Assembly: GCF_001713455.1 (NCBI RefSeq)
Contig: NZ_CP016463.1
Location: forward strand, 186,001-250,000
Origin: Bosea sp. RAC05
GTDB taxonomy: Bacteria > Pseudomonadota > Alphaproteobacteria > Rhizobiales > Beijerinckiaceae
Direction of reading: 5' to 3'
Length of the DNA: 64,000 bases
The notes beneath the pieces were generated by a model. It searched no databases and was not told the origin of the DNA. It saw only the letters and a list, made by a program, of their open reading frames with translations. Both the position numbers and the translations under genes were made by a program. Shown here in pieces: positions 8,459 to 17,083 of this stretch; the stretch's first letter is position 1; the number at the start of each line of letters is the position of its first letter.

Positions 8459-9173
8459 TTCAGATCCCTGATGCCTTCAATCCGCATTTGGAATCGTCTG
8501 GCGCATGGATCGTTGCCCCGCTTCATTGCGGGAGACAACCCTGTCGATCGATTGCGACGTGGATACCGGCGCTGCCTCGCCTACCACCGAATCTCCGACC
8601 ATGGCCGAAGGCTATCAGAATTCGGGTTTATTCAAAGTAAATTCAAAATCTGTCAGCCGAAGGCGTTTTAAGAATCAGTTTCTATAGTTTCAGACTTAAG
8701 TTTTAGGTCGGAAAATCGCTGCTTTGGCAACGAGTTGCGTTCTGGTTTGCGGCGTGATGTACGCAAATGACAGATCGATGTACGGAAACGCCAGAACGAA
8801 GTACGGAATTTCGCGGATCGAAGTACGTCCTGAGTCGACGATCAGCTTAGCCCAAGCCTCGCCTTCCGTGCCGCGCCCGATTCGGTTTTGTCATTCCGGG
8901 GCGGACCGAAATACGGAAAGCCTCTGCCAAAAACGGTCGTTGGGATGTCAGAGTCCGATGTACGGATTTTTGGCAGAGATTTCGGCGCGATGTACGGCCT
9001 ATTTTTGGCAGATCGAAGCGGTCCGATGTACGGCTTCCGACTGAATTTTTGTCAGGCCCGAAGTACGGTGCGGTGACAAAATCGCCATCACGTTGGGCCT
9101 CAGATCGAGACTGAGGGCGGTGGTTTTGTCATCGGCGACGGGGTGCGATGTACGTCGTTTTTGGCAGAGCCGA
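8459..9173. other. non-coding region containing the probable plasmid origin (oriV)
   Basis: No convincing gene lies in these 715 bases: open frames here are short and are created by the repeats. The left part, about 8620-8712, is clearly AT-rich for this replicon (runs such as AAATTCAAAATC and TTTTAAG) and could be the DNA-unwinding element. The right part holds the iteron array. Secondary repeats TTTTTGGCAGA (near 8966, 9002 and 9158, with an inverted copy near 8930) and TTTTGTCA (near 8885 and 9124, inverted near 9074) alternate with the iterons. The layout, next to the 3' end of repA, is that of an iteron-controlled theta origin. Confidence 0.65.
8756..9154 (+). repeat. iteron array, ten copies of GA(T/A)GTACG
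   Basis: Direct repeats with core GATGTACG or GAAGTACG (one GAAATACG) begin at 8756, 8777, 8798, 8820, 8908, 8957, 8989, 9025, 9060 and 9147, all in the same orientation and usually followed by G. The first four are 21-22 bases apart, two helical turns, and copies six to nine are 32-36 bases apart, about three turns. Regular same-face spacing beside an RPA-family initiator gene is the expected architecture for RepA binding sites that control initiation and copy number. Confidence 0.8.
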
Positions 9174-10418
9174 TCAATCGGCCTGCGGTTCGCGCTCGGC
9201 AGCGGCCAGACGCTTTGTCCCTGGCTTGATCCGCATCAGCAGAATGGCATCCTGCTTCCCCTGATGCAGCGACAGCTCATAATCCGGGAACGATTCCGGA
9301 CCTTCGGACGCTTTGACGATCTCTTCGATCGCAGCCCTGAATTTGTGTTTGGCCAACCTCGATCCCGAGCGCTTGCGCAACTCGGTCAGAGAATATCTCG
9401 CCTCGCTCTCGCCAGCGGCTTTGCGCGCAATCCGGTACAGGAACTTCGCAATCGGACGGGTGATGAGGAAGTAGTCCGGATGCATCGTCAGGATCGTGGG
9501 TTTTCCGTCCGGGCGGATCACGCCCGAATAGACCCAGTCGGGTATGTCGATCTCGACCAGATCGATCCGATCCATGCTGGTACGCGAAACGACCTTGTAG
9601 CGGCCGATCAAGGGAAACGACTCGGTCTCGCGACGCCCGGTTCGATCGGGCCCTGGCGACAAATTGGTGATCTTCACGCGGGTTGCCTGCAGACGATCAA
9701 GCGACCTTTCCAGGTCCAGGTACTGCTTGCCACCCAGGTTTCTGCGGCAGAATTTCAGGATGTCTGCTGCTGCCGGCCGGTAGACCCGCGGCGGGAGTGA
9801 GGGGCGCAGGCCCTTCTTCTCGTCGATGAGGTACTGACGCATCGCCTCGGCCAGATGGCTGACCATGTTGATGACGATGTCATAGTCGTAAGCCGTGGCC
9901 ATGCCGACGTCGGCGCCCCCTTCGACCGTGATGATGGCGTCCTTCAGTTCGTAGCGGATGAGGCTGGGGCCGCCCGATTTCGAGAGGCTGAAGGGCGCAA
10001 CGTCCATCAGGTTCATGTCGTCCTTGATGGGAGCGTCATGGATCATGGGGACGAGCAGATCGAGCTGCGCATCGTCGATCGGCCGTTCGCGATACATCGG
10101 AACGGGCGCGGCAGGCGATTTTGCGGTGTCATGAAGCACGATCCGCCGGATTTCTTCGGCTCGGATCGCGTCGGCCATTCGGCTCAAGGACGCCCTCAGG
10201 CCGTCGCTTTTGATCTCTTCGAGCTTCAGATCGGCCAGGGAGCGGCGGCTGTAATAGCGTCGCAGGCGGCTCAGCGCATCTTTGTCGAGAGCATCGACGG
10301 TCTCGCCTGCGATGCTCCGCAGCTTGTGCGCGATGTCCTGGAGGTAGCTGTTCTTCTCGTGAAGCGAGAGGGCAGCGAACTCCTGTCTCGGCTTGAGAGG
10401 GATCTTGCGGTCGGCCAT
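9174..10418 (-). CDS. repA: plasmid replication initiator RepA (RPA family)
   Basis: A 414-residue protein of the replication initiator protein A family (PF10134), which binds iterons at plasmid origins and recruits host replication proteins. The conserved core is visible: PIKDDMNLMDVAPFSLSK near residue 131, then a predicted winged-helix region with MATAYDYDIVINMVSHL, a second with RPAAADILKFCRRNL, and ITRPIAKFLYRIARK with ARYSLTELRKRSG in the C-terminal third. The N-terminal 120 residues are longer than in short members. I use the ATG at 10418 (MADRKIPLK); an in-frame codon at 10499 would overlap the upstream gene. It reads toward its own iterons, which begin just after its stop. Confidence 0.88.
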   Translation of the reverse strand: MADRKIPLKPRQEFAALSLHEKNSYLQDIAHKLRSIAGETVDALDKDALSRLRRYYSRRSLADLKLEEIKSDGLRASLSRMADAIRAEEIRRIVLHDTAKSPAAPVPMYRERPIDDAQLDLLVPMIHDAPIKDDMNLMDVAPFSLSKSGGPSLIRYELKDAIITVEGGADVGMATAYDYDIVINMVSHLAEAMRQYLIDEKKGLRPSLPPRVYRPAAADILKFCRRNLGGKQYLDLERSLDRLQATRVKITNLSPGPDRTGRRETESFPLIGRYKVVSRTSMDRIDLVEIDIPDWVYSGVIRPDGKPTILTMHPDYFLITRPIAKFLYRIARKAAGESEARYSLTELRKRSGSRLAKHKFRAAIEEIVKASEGPESFPDYELSLHQGKQDAILLMRIKPGTKRLAAAEREPQAD

Positions 10419-10488
10419 GCCCCATCTTGGCGACGTTGCTGAGTCGCAGGAAGCCCTCAAAATGCAGTCAGAGACGTTTCCACAGCGA

Positions 10489-11214
10489 TTAGGGGCCAAT
10501 CAGGGGCGTATGAGCACGACGGGTGCCGACGCCGGCGTCGAGCCGGACCTGGTCAGCTGCCCCAGCGCCGAGCTCGAACTCGGGCTCGGCGTCCGTGAAG
10601 TGGCGTTGTGCATAAGCTTGCAGAACGATCCCTTGCCCCTTCAGGCCGGCATCGACCAGCGCCATCTTGAGCACGACGAGGCCACTGCCCTCCCCTTTTG
10701 ATCGCTTGCGCGTCCAGTCGATTTCCCGAATGCGTTTGGCGAGCCTGATCATCATCCCGTCGAGGAAGGCATGCAGCCGTCTGCGCCGAACGTTCGGCCG
10801 CAGCAGCACCAGACTGGCCTCATGCCGGGCGGCTGCAGACCGAACGGCTCGATCGCAAATGTCGAGCAGGTACTGGGCAATGCTGACATCGACACTGAGC
10901 CCCCAAAAAGAGATGCAGGTGTCGGGGCGACCCTTGATGCCGTTGCTCCAGGAGCGGGTGTCGGTCAGGACTGCAATGGCTGTCGCGACGCGCCACAACC
11001 TCTCGCCGACGGCGTCGCTGACCTCGTAATCAGCACGTTCGAAGTCGGACTGCTTGACGGCCCGCAGATCGCTTTCGTCGAGACCATAGCGATCAAGCAG
11101 CTCGGCCGCCTTCGATGATGCGGACATCGCTTCTTCCTCGGTGCAACCGGCGGCCTGCGTCTTGCTGCGCAGCGCCGCGATCTTGTCGAGTATCTTCCTG
11201 CGTTCCGGATCCAA
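10489..11214 (-). CDS. DUF2786-type protein
   Basis: A 241-residue protein starting at a TTG with GGGAG nine bases upstream. The N-terminus matches DUF2786: KILDKIAALRSKTQAAGCTEEEA, split here as KILDKIAALRSKT and GCTEEEAMSASSKAAELL, followed by the YGLDESDL block. The remainder corresponds to the DUF7168-like region that commonly follows it in plasmid and phage proteins. Function is unknown. It lies 70 bases upstream of repA on the same strand and so probably shares a message with it; a role in replication control is possible but unproven. Confidence 0.75.
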   Translation of the reverse strand: MDPERRKILDKIAALRSKTQAAGCTEEEAMSASSKAAELLDRYGLDESDLRAVKQSDFERADYEVSDAVGERLWRVATAIAVLTDTRSWSNGIKGRPDTCISFWGLSVDVSIAQYLLDICDRAVRSAAARHEASLVLLRPNVRRRRLHAFLDGMMIRLAKRIREIDWTRKRSKGEGSGLVVLKMALVDAGLKGQGIVLQAYAQRHFTDAEPEFELGAGAADQVRLDAGVGTRRAHTPLIGP

Positions 11215-11414
11215 GTCTCACTCCCGCAAACGCGGCGCCTGTCGCAAGGCCAAATTCTACGCGGGCCGGAAGACAGAAAGGAGAGCCTGGAACCGTAATC
11301 CACGAGAGATAGGGATCCAGCCTCGTAACCGTGGATCGTTTGATAGCTGGGACGCCTGCTCGTTGTCCCTTTCATGGATCGCCCGTTTCCTAATCCGACA
11401 AGGAGACGATTCCG

Positions 11415-12170
11415 ATGAAGATCCCGAAATTGAATGCCCGTTTCCAGGCCCAGACCTGGATCAAGGACCACGCTGTCGATGTGAGCTCGACGCGATTCGA
11501 TGCGGGGAAAGCCTTCCTCCTTCTCGATCCTCCGAAGATGAGCGCGGCCGTTCGGTCGATCATCGCGGGCAAGAACCACGACCTCGACCCTGTCGCGGAA
11601 CGGGAAGGGTTGGTCGGCGGAGAAGGCCGCCACAACGGCCCGTTCTATGTCGACATCGATCCGATCGACTTCGAAGACTGGTGCAAGGCTATCGGGACCA
11701 CGCCTGCAGAGCTCACTGCCATCGATTGGCCGGGGCTCAGCAAGCTGCGGGAATCGGTCGGCATGCGCGGCGACGGTGTCGAGCGGCTCATGACGGGGAC
11801 GGTCGTGGACTGGCGCGTTTCGGACGGGGCCGACGAGGATCTGACGGAAGTCCAGAAGAAGCCGTGGCCGGTCGAGATCGTGAAATCCGGCTATGACGGC
11901 CTCATCCTGGAGTTCAAGGCGCCCGACGGCACCCAGCGCCAGCTCATGATCGAGATCGAGCAGGGCAACCTGAAGATCCTGACCTATCGCGATCCCGAGG
12001 TCTCGGAGCAGCCCGACTGCGCCATCCACATCCTTCCCGAGGGGACTGCGGTCTCGTCGACCACGACGCTCGAAACCGGCTATGTGCTCTTCCATGAGCA
12101 CGGCTCCCTTCGCGAGTCGGGCGAAATCCCCGCTTCTTTCGCTGATGAGGCTGCCACGCCAACGCTCTGA
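11415..12170 (+). CDS. hypothetical protein (251 aa)
   Basis: The ATG at 11415 is preceded by a strong AAGGAGA. The product is acidic and soluble-looking, without signal peptide or membrane helix. The first half contains FYVDIDPIDFEDW and a helix-loop region; the second half is beta-rich. I do not recognise a family. A 200-base gap separates it from the divergent DUF2786 gene, so it probably has its own promoter there. Confidence 0.65.
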   Translation: MKIPKLNARFQAQTWIKDHAVDVSSTRFDAGKAFLLLDPPKMSAAVRSIIAGKNHDLDPVAEREGLVGGEGRHNGPFYVDIDPIDFEDWCKAIGTTPAELTAIDWPGLSKLRESVGMRGDGVERLMTGTVVDWRVSDGADEDLTEVQKKPWPVEIVKSGYDGLILEFKAPDGTQRQLMIEIEQGNLKILTYRDPEVSEQPDCAIHILPEGTAVSSTTTLETGYVLFHEHGSLRESGEIPASFADEAATPTL

Positions 12171-12230
12171 GCGTTGCGATCGGAAGGACCTGTGGAAGAA
12201 TAATGCCAACGATCCATCACGAATCGATCC

Positions 12231-14051
12231 ATGGCAGCCCAGATCTTCTTCTACGTGAACAGGCTCGATGCCTTGTCATCTGCCGGCAGGCCCAAGCTGC
12301 TGCCGGCACTGGCTTTGCCGGGCGTGGAAAACGACGAGCTTGACCGGCTGAACCGGATCCTGCCCCGGTTCATCGTCGGACATGAGAGTGATGGCTGGTC
12401 GGCAGCCCTGATCGCGCCGCCGCTGCGCCAGATCTGGTTTGCCGAGCGAGACGGGACGCTTTCGCTGCGCAGGCTCGAAGGCGATGCCAGATTGGCTCGC
12501 GACATCTGCAGCTGCGCCTACCTCACCCCGCCATGCGATCTGTTCGATGACGGCGCCGAACTGCCCCGGACGTCGCACTACGCGCATCTGTTCCAGGGGC
12601 AGGGCCATCCTGGTCCTGTCTGGGGATCGCAGGCTGCTTCAGCCAGGGCACCGCTCTCACCTGCGGCCGTCCTTGCGACCAGCGCGCTGGCGGCGTTCGA
12701 GCAGGCACTCGATGCTGACACCCTGACCAGTCTCGACTTAACGGGCAGCCGCCTGGCTGTCACATTCAACCTGCTGACCAGTCCCGCCTTGAGAAGGCTT
12801 CAGGCAGAGCAGCAGGCCGTTCGGTTCCTGTTGTCCGGAAAGCCAACCACCGGTGCCATAGCGGCTCTCGCGCGCCTCGCCAGGGGTGAGAGCCTGACGG
12901 CCGTCGTTGCCGATCTATTCGAGGTTCGCGCCGCGGCGGCGCGGCGGCTGATCGCCTATCCATGGCCTGGTGCTGACACGGCGTTCATGGCTCATCTCGG
13001 CAACGGTATCGACACGATGCGCCGGGCTGCAAAAGCGCTGCATCAGAGCCAGGGGGCAGAACCGCTATCGTTCAATGCGCCCGTCGCGGTGGCCATGTTC
13101 GAGATCGTCGAGAACGCAATAGGCCGTGAGCAGGGTTCGTTGCCGTCGATTATCCCTGTTGAAGCGCTTCATGGGGCTCTGGGGTACAACGGACTGTTCC
13201 ATCCTCTCAAGGATTGGAGCGTCAGGGACGCCGTGCGTGACCTTGGCTTGAACCTCATTGGCCCGCTACTCGGGCAGGGATGCCAGCAGCAGCCCAGTGC
13301 AGACGAAGTGAGGTCTGTCACCGAGCTTGCGCTGCTGGGAAGTGACCCCGTGCAGATCAGCGCCATGGCTGAGGCCTGGCACCGGCGCCATGACAGCGTC
13401 CGGAGGGCACTGGACCTGGAATTCCCGCGGCTCTCGTCCGATCGCCGATCGAGTTGGCCCGCCCTATTCGCCGGTGAATGGCATTCCGGCATGCGCTCGA
13501 TCACGGCTCTGTCGACTCAGGAAGCACTGCAGGAGGAAGGCCGGCTCTTGGGCCATTGCGTGGGCTCATACGCTCCCGAAGCCTGGCTACTGCGATCGCA
13601 CATTCTCTCGTTTTGCGATCATGCCGGGAGGCGGCGGTCAACTGCCGAGGTGAAGTTGGTCGATCATGACCATCGGATTGAACTCGTCGTCGTGCAGCAC
13701 GCAGGCGCGGAGAACAACGAGCCAGACAACGACTGCAGGCAAGCTCTCGCCGCTCTTTGCGAAAGCGTGAAATCAGGTCTCCTCACAATCGACTACCAGG
13801 CGATGGCTCAGGAGCGTGCTGCACGGCGCAGGGTATCAGGACCCTTCGGGCCGGCGGAGTACGACGCGACGGCAGTAGGAGCACTCACGCGGGCGCATCA
13901 GCTCTACCGCCCTCTCCTGCCCCGCCGTCTGCGCCGCATGAGCCTCAGTGCCTTTTCAGGCCACGTCATGATGCTGCTCGACTGGATGAGGGCCCATCGA
14001 AAGCCAGAGTCACCAGAGCCTCGCGCGGCGCCCGTCCAATTGGCCGCCTGA
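12231..14051 (+). CDS. PcfJ-like domain protein (606 aa)
   Basis: A long soluble protein whose C-terminal third carries the PcfJ-type signature: about residues 419-500 contain STQEALQEEGRLLGHCVGSY, then LRSHILSFCD, a basic RRRSTAEVKL strand and LVVVQHAG. PcfJ was named from the enterococcal conjugative plasmid pCF10 and the domain is widespread on plasmids; its activity is unknown. The N-terminal 400 residues are helical and poorly conserved. It sits 60 bases after the 251-aa gene and may be cotranscribed. Confidence 0.7.
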   Translation: MAAQIFFYVNRLDALSSAGRPKLLPALALPGVENDELDRLNRILPRFIVGHESDGWSAALIAPPLRQIWFAERDGTLSLRRLEGDARLARDICSCAYLTPPCDLFDDGAELPRTSHYAHLFQGQGHPGPVWGSQAASARAPLSPAAVLATSALAAFEQALDADTLTSLDLTGSRLAVTFNLLTSPALRRLQAEQQAVRFLLSGKPTTGAIAALARLARGESLTAVVADLFEVRAAAARRLIAYPWPGADTAFMAHLGNGIDTMRRAAKALHQSQGAEPLSFNAPVAVAMFEIVENAIGREQGSLPSIIPVEALHGALGYNGLFHPLKDWSVRDAVRDLGLNLIGPLLGQGCQQQPSADEVRSVTELALLGSDPVQISAMAEAWHRRHDSVRRALDLEFPRLSSDRRSSWPALFAGEWHSGMRSITALSTQEALQEEGRLLGHCVGSYAPEAWLLRSHILSFCDHAGRRRSTAEVKLVDHDHRIELVVVQHAGAENNEPDNDCRQALAALCESVKSGLLTIDYQAMAQERAARRRVSGPFGPAEYDATAVGALTRAHQLYRPLLPRRLRRMSLSAFSGHVMMLLDWMRAHRKPESPEPRAAPVQLAA

Positions 14052-14216
14052 CGCCTGAAAAGACGCGTTTCTGAAGAGTCTGAGTGACTCAAGCTAGTCG
14101 GGTTTTGCCTTGAGCAACGCATCGTGGACGCCGACGTAGAAGGCACCCAGGAACCGGGTCCAGGGACGGACCTCCGGCGCGAAGCAGCAGGTCGTCAGAC
14201 TAGCAAATTTGGGACC

Positions 14217-14627
14217 TCAGAGGAAGGGGAGGAACTTCCCGCAGGCGACAATGCCCTGCTTGTCCTCGGAGACGTAGTGAGCCGTCAGGTCGGAGCAGGC
14301 AGGAACCGTGTTGGGCTGGCGACCCTCGATGAAGATGCGGACATCGCACTCAGGTCGACCGCACAGGCTGCCGCCAATGACCATCGAAAGGGTTGCAGGA
14401 CCATAGATCGTCTGCACGCTGGCGACATAATGGGTCATGTCCTTGAACAGCGCTGGCGCATTGGCCTTGATCGGAACGAGCTCCGGCCAGGCCTTGAGGA
14501 TGTCGGGATCAGACTGCGCGCTGCGAGCCTGGTAGGCGATCGGCGAGCTCTGCGGCACGGGCGTCTGCGCAAGCGCGATCCCCGCCGAAGCGACCAATAC
14601 CAGCGCTGTCCTGAAAAAGCCGTTCAT
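14217..14627 (-). CDS. secreted small protein, possibly lysozyme-inhibitor-like
   Basis: A 136-residue protein with an N-terminal signal peptide ending near GIALAQ. The mature domain has LCGRPECDVRIFI near residue 88 and a second Cys pair toward the C-terminus. A Cys-x4-Cys loop after a strand recalls the CKPHDC loop of Ivy-type inhibitors of vertebrate lysozyme, but the motif is not the same and I treat this as a weak resemblance. It is encoded opposite to, and just upstream of, a secreted peptidoglycan enzyme, which makes an inhibitor role conceivable. Otherwise unknown. Confidence 0.6.
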   Translation of the reverse strand: MNGFFRTALVLVASAGIALAQTPVPQSSPIAYQARSAQSDPDILKAWPELVPIKANAPALFKDMTHYVASVQTIYGPATLSMVIGGSLCGRPECDVRIFIEGRQPNTVPACSDLTAHYVSEDKQGIVACGKFLPFL

Positions 14628-14795
14628 GGTCGAATCCCCGAGTTCAGTGAGAGTACCTTAGCACGCGTCCCCGAAAGGTCGAAAGGACAAGGAATTTCCA
14701 TCCTTAACAGGCGACAAAGGAGTGAGCTTTAGATCGATTTGGACATAGGCAAGGATCGTGGGTAGCATTCGGGAACAAATCCTTCGGATGTGATC

Positions 14796-16385
14796 ATGAA
14801 TCGGATTCTGCTCCTCGCCTCGGCCGCATGGATTGCCCTGTGCATTCCGTCTTTCGCGCAGACGCCGCCGGCGAGTTCATCCAGCTCATCGGAAAGCTCG
14901 GGGAGCTGTGCCGGCTCCCAAGCCTTCCGAGATCGAATTGCTGGTAGCGAGTCCGCAGGAAGCGGGAACTATCAGGCGCGCAACGGCAGCTATTACGGTC
15001 GCTACCAGATGGGCGAGTCCGCGCTGATCGATGCCGGCTATATCAATAAGGGTGGCGGCTTCAACGGCACGAACGGCGTCAACAGCTGGGGCGACTTCCT
15101 CAAGAACGAGACCGCCCAGGACGACGCCTACAACAAGTACCTGGCCAAGAACTGGACTTACGCGAAGGCGGCCGGATACGACAAATTTGTGGGCCAGAAA
15201 CTGCCCAACGGCCAGACCATCACCCAGTCAGGCATCCTGATGGGGATGCAATTCGGCTCCGTGCGTGTCGGCAACTATCTCAATGGCGGCATGCAGTGCA
15301 ACGCGGCGTCATCAGACGGCAGTGGCACCTGCGTCGGGACATTCATCGGCAAGGGAAACGGCATCGACATCTCTTCGATCACGGGATCGAAGGATGGGGG
15401 CTCCGGCGGCGACAGCTGCTCGAAGAAGACCGAAGACACCAACAATCTCGACAAAACATCGAAGACCTGCACGCCGACCGTGCCGATGCTCCAGAACATC
15501 CCCTGCGAGAAGTACCCGGCCGCGCTCCAGGGTTTCTGCCAGAAGTACAAGCCGCTCCAGATGAACATGTCGGAGTGCAATTCGGCGGAGAAATATGCCC
15601 AGTCGGCCGGCAAGGGACAGCGCGAGAACGAGTGCTCGCAGCAGACTTTCCAACGCGGCACCTCTGCCTGGTCGTTTGTGCTGGCGTGCTCCTACGCCAA
15701 GACCGACCAGGGCGCGACGGGTGATTCCGAGGAGGCCAAGAACAACCCCTCGAAGTACTCGTCCGCAGGCAAAGGCGGCGGCGGTGGCGGCGGTGGCGGT
15801 GGCGGTGGTGGCTCGGTTACCGGCGCGGCCGACGACCCGAAATGCATCGACCGGCTGAAGGCAAAGGTGCCGGACATCAAGGTGCTCGGCCAGGCCAGCT
15901 TCGGATCCTTCCAGGGTCAATCCTGCACGGTTCCAAGCGCCGTCCGCTATCGCGGCAAGGCCATCGACTTCGGCCAGGAGTTGACGATGGACTGCTCGCT
16001 CGCCGAGCAGATGGAGAACTTCGGCGAGGCAGCCAAAGGCGCCGGTCTGACGCGCATCAAGTCGCTGGGAACGATCAGCTGCCGCGGTCAGACCACCAGT
16101 GGCGGCAAGCTGTCCTCGCATGCCGTCGGGAAGGCTCACGACATCGGGGTGTTCTACGCCGGCGGCACCTATGACACCTCGCAGTTCTTCTCCAACCCGG
16201 AGGTGAAGTCGTTCATGCAGGGGAAAATCATCCCGATCGCCTGCGCCAAGTTCCGAGGCGTCCTGGGCCCGATCTTCTACATCAACAAGGGCGGCTACAA
16301 GCACCTGCACGTCGAGAGCCAGACAAAGGGGACGACCGAATGCAGCGCAGTCGGCATCAATGCCAAATCGAACGGAAGCCCGTGA
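14796..16385 (+). CDS. secreted two-domain peptidoglycan enzyme: lysozyme-like plus extensin-like C domain
   Basis: A 529-residue exported protein with a signal peptide ending near PSFAQ. Residues about 40-170 resemble lysozyme-fold lytic transglycosylases: a Glu in RDRIAGSESAG as likely acid, then YYGRYQMGE. Next comes a Cys-rich middle, then a run of Gly around residues 327-340 as linker. The last 180 residues form an extensin-like C domain (PF06904; LAS/M15-like fold), with HAVGKAHDI as the probable metal-binding block and YKHLHVE as the second. One polypeptide would thus cut glycan strands and peptide cross-links. In R64-type pilus systems a transglycosylase (PilT) opens the wall for the pilus; this could be its counterpart, 11 kb away. 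The next gene is coupled by a TGATG overlap. Confidence 0.75.
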   Translation: MNRILLLASAAWIALCIPSFAQTPPASSSSSSESSGSCAGSQAFRDRIAGSESAGSGNYQARNGSYYGRYQMGESALIDAGYINKGGGFNGTNGVNSWGDFLKNETAQDDAYNKYLAKNWTYAKAAGYDKFVGQKLPNGQTITQSGILMGMQFGSVRVGNYLNGGMQCNAASSDGSGTCVGTFIGKGNGIDISSITGSKDGGSGGDSCSKKTEDTNNLDKTSKTCTPTVPMLQNIPCEKYPAALQGFCQKYKPLQMNMSECNSAEKYAQSAGKGQRENECSQQTFQRGTSAWSFVLACSYAKTDQGATGDSEEAKNNPSKYSSAGKGGGGGGGGGGGGGSVTGAADDPKCIDRLKAKVPDIKVLGQASFGSFQGQSCTVPSAVRYRGKAIDFGQELTMDCSLAEQMENFGEAAKGAGLTRIKSLGTISCRGQTTSGGKLSSHAVGKAHDIGVFYAGGTYDTSQFFSNPEVKSFMQGKIIPIACAKFRGVLGPIFYINKGGYKHLHVESQTKGTTECSAVGINAKSNGSP

Positions 16386-16963
16386 TGAAGAGGGTGGTGC
16401 ACATCGCCTTGCTGGCTTCGCTGGCTCTGGGGCTGACGGCCGGACCAGGTCGATCTGAGCAGCTGATGCTCTGGGCCGGGCCGAACGGGGCGCAGTCGCC
16501 TTCTCTCTTCGACGAGCCCGAGATCATCGCCGATGAGAAGGCTTCGCGCGATGCAGGGTTTCGGACGATCCAGACCGGTGACTGGCCGTCGGAAGAGCGC
16601 ACCCAGATGATCCGGGAAAAATTCGTCGAGCCCCTCGCCAACGAGGCCGGAGCCAGCATCATCGGCATCACCGACTATGCGCTGTTCGACCTCAACGGCG
16701 ACGGATACGACGACCTGATCCTGTTCCCGAGGATCGTCGATGCGAAGTCGACTTTCTCGGAAACCCAGGATGGCCCGCGGGTCGTGATTTTCACCTTCGA
16801 TGGCGAGTCCTGGAAACGATCACTCGACGCATTCGCGGTCGAGGTCGGCTACCGCCGGGTCGACATGGCCTATGGCGTCAAGCGACATGAGATCGCGCTG
16901 ATCCACGGCGTCGGTTTCGAGCGGCTGGTTTGGGACGGCGAGCGCTTCTCGAAGACGAAATAG
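16385..16963 (+). CDS. secreted protein with FG-GAP/VCBS-like motif (192 aa)
   Basis: The ATG overlaps the previous stop (TGATG), fixing the start at 16385. A signal peptide ends near GPGRSE. Near residue 100 FDLNGDGYDDLILF has the D-x-N-x-D-G-x-x-D pattern of calcium-binding FG-GAP/VCBS repeats and dockerin-like loops, but only once. The rest is a small alpha/beta domain that I do not recognise. Coupling to the peptidoglycan enzyme suggests a periplasmic partner or regulator for it. Confidence 0.65.
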   Translation: MKRVVHIALLASLALGLTAGPGRSEQLMLWAGPNGAQSPSLFDEPEIIADEKASRDAGFRTIQTGDWPSEERTQMIREKFVEPLANEAGASIIGITDYALFDLNGDGYDDLILFPRIVDAKSTFSETQDGPRVVIFTFDGESWKRSLDAFAVEVGYRRVDMAYGVKRHEIALIHGVGFERLVWDGERFSKTK

Positions 16964-17083
16964 ACGTCTGAAGAACCGACGATCCATTCCTTGAACGACT
17001 CATTGTTGTCGGTCATATCTCAAGGACAGCGTTCGGAGTGAGAGTCGCCGATTCATCAGTGCATCCAAGGGCATTCCCCTCAC

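Noticed and set aside
8724..9076. Plus-strand ORFs across the iteron region
   Set aside because: They are made of the repeated GTACGG words in shifting frames, have no ribosome site and no protein-like composition.
10965..12209. 414-codon minus-strand frame across the DUF2786 and 251-aa genes
   Set aside because: It overlaps two better supported genes and is Arg/Asp-rich in the way of antisense frames.
15312..16310. 332-codon minus-strand frame opposite the peptidoglycan enzyme gene
   Set aside because: It is a high-GC shadow; the plus strand has a signal peptide and two domain signatures.
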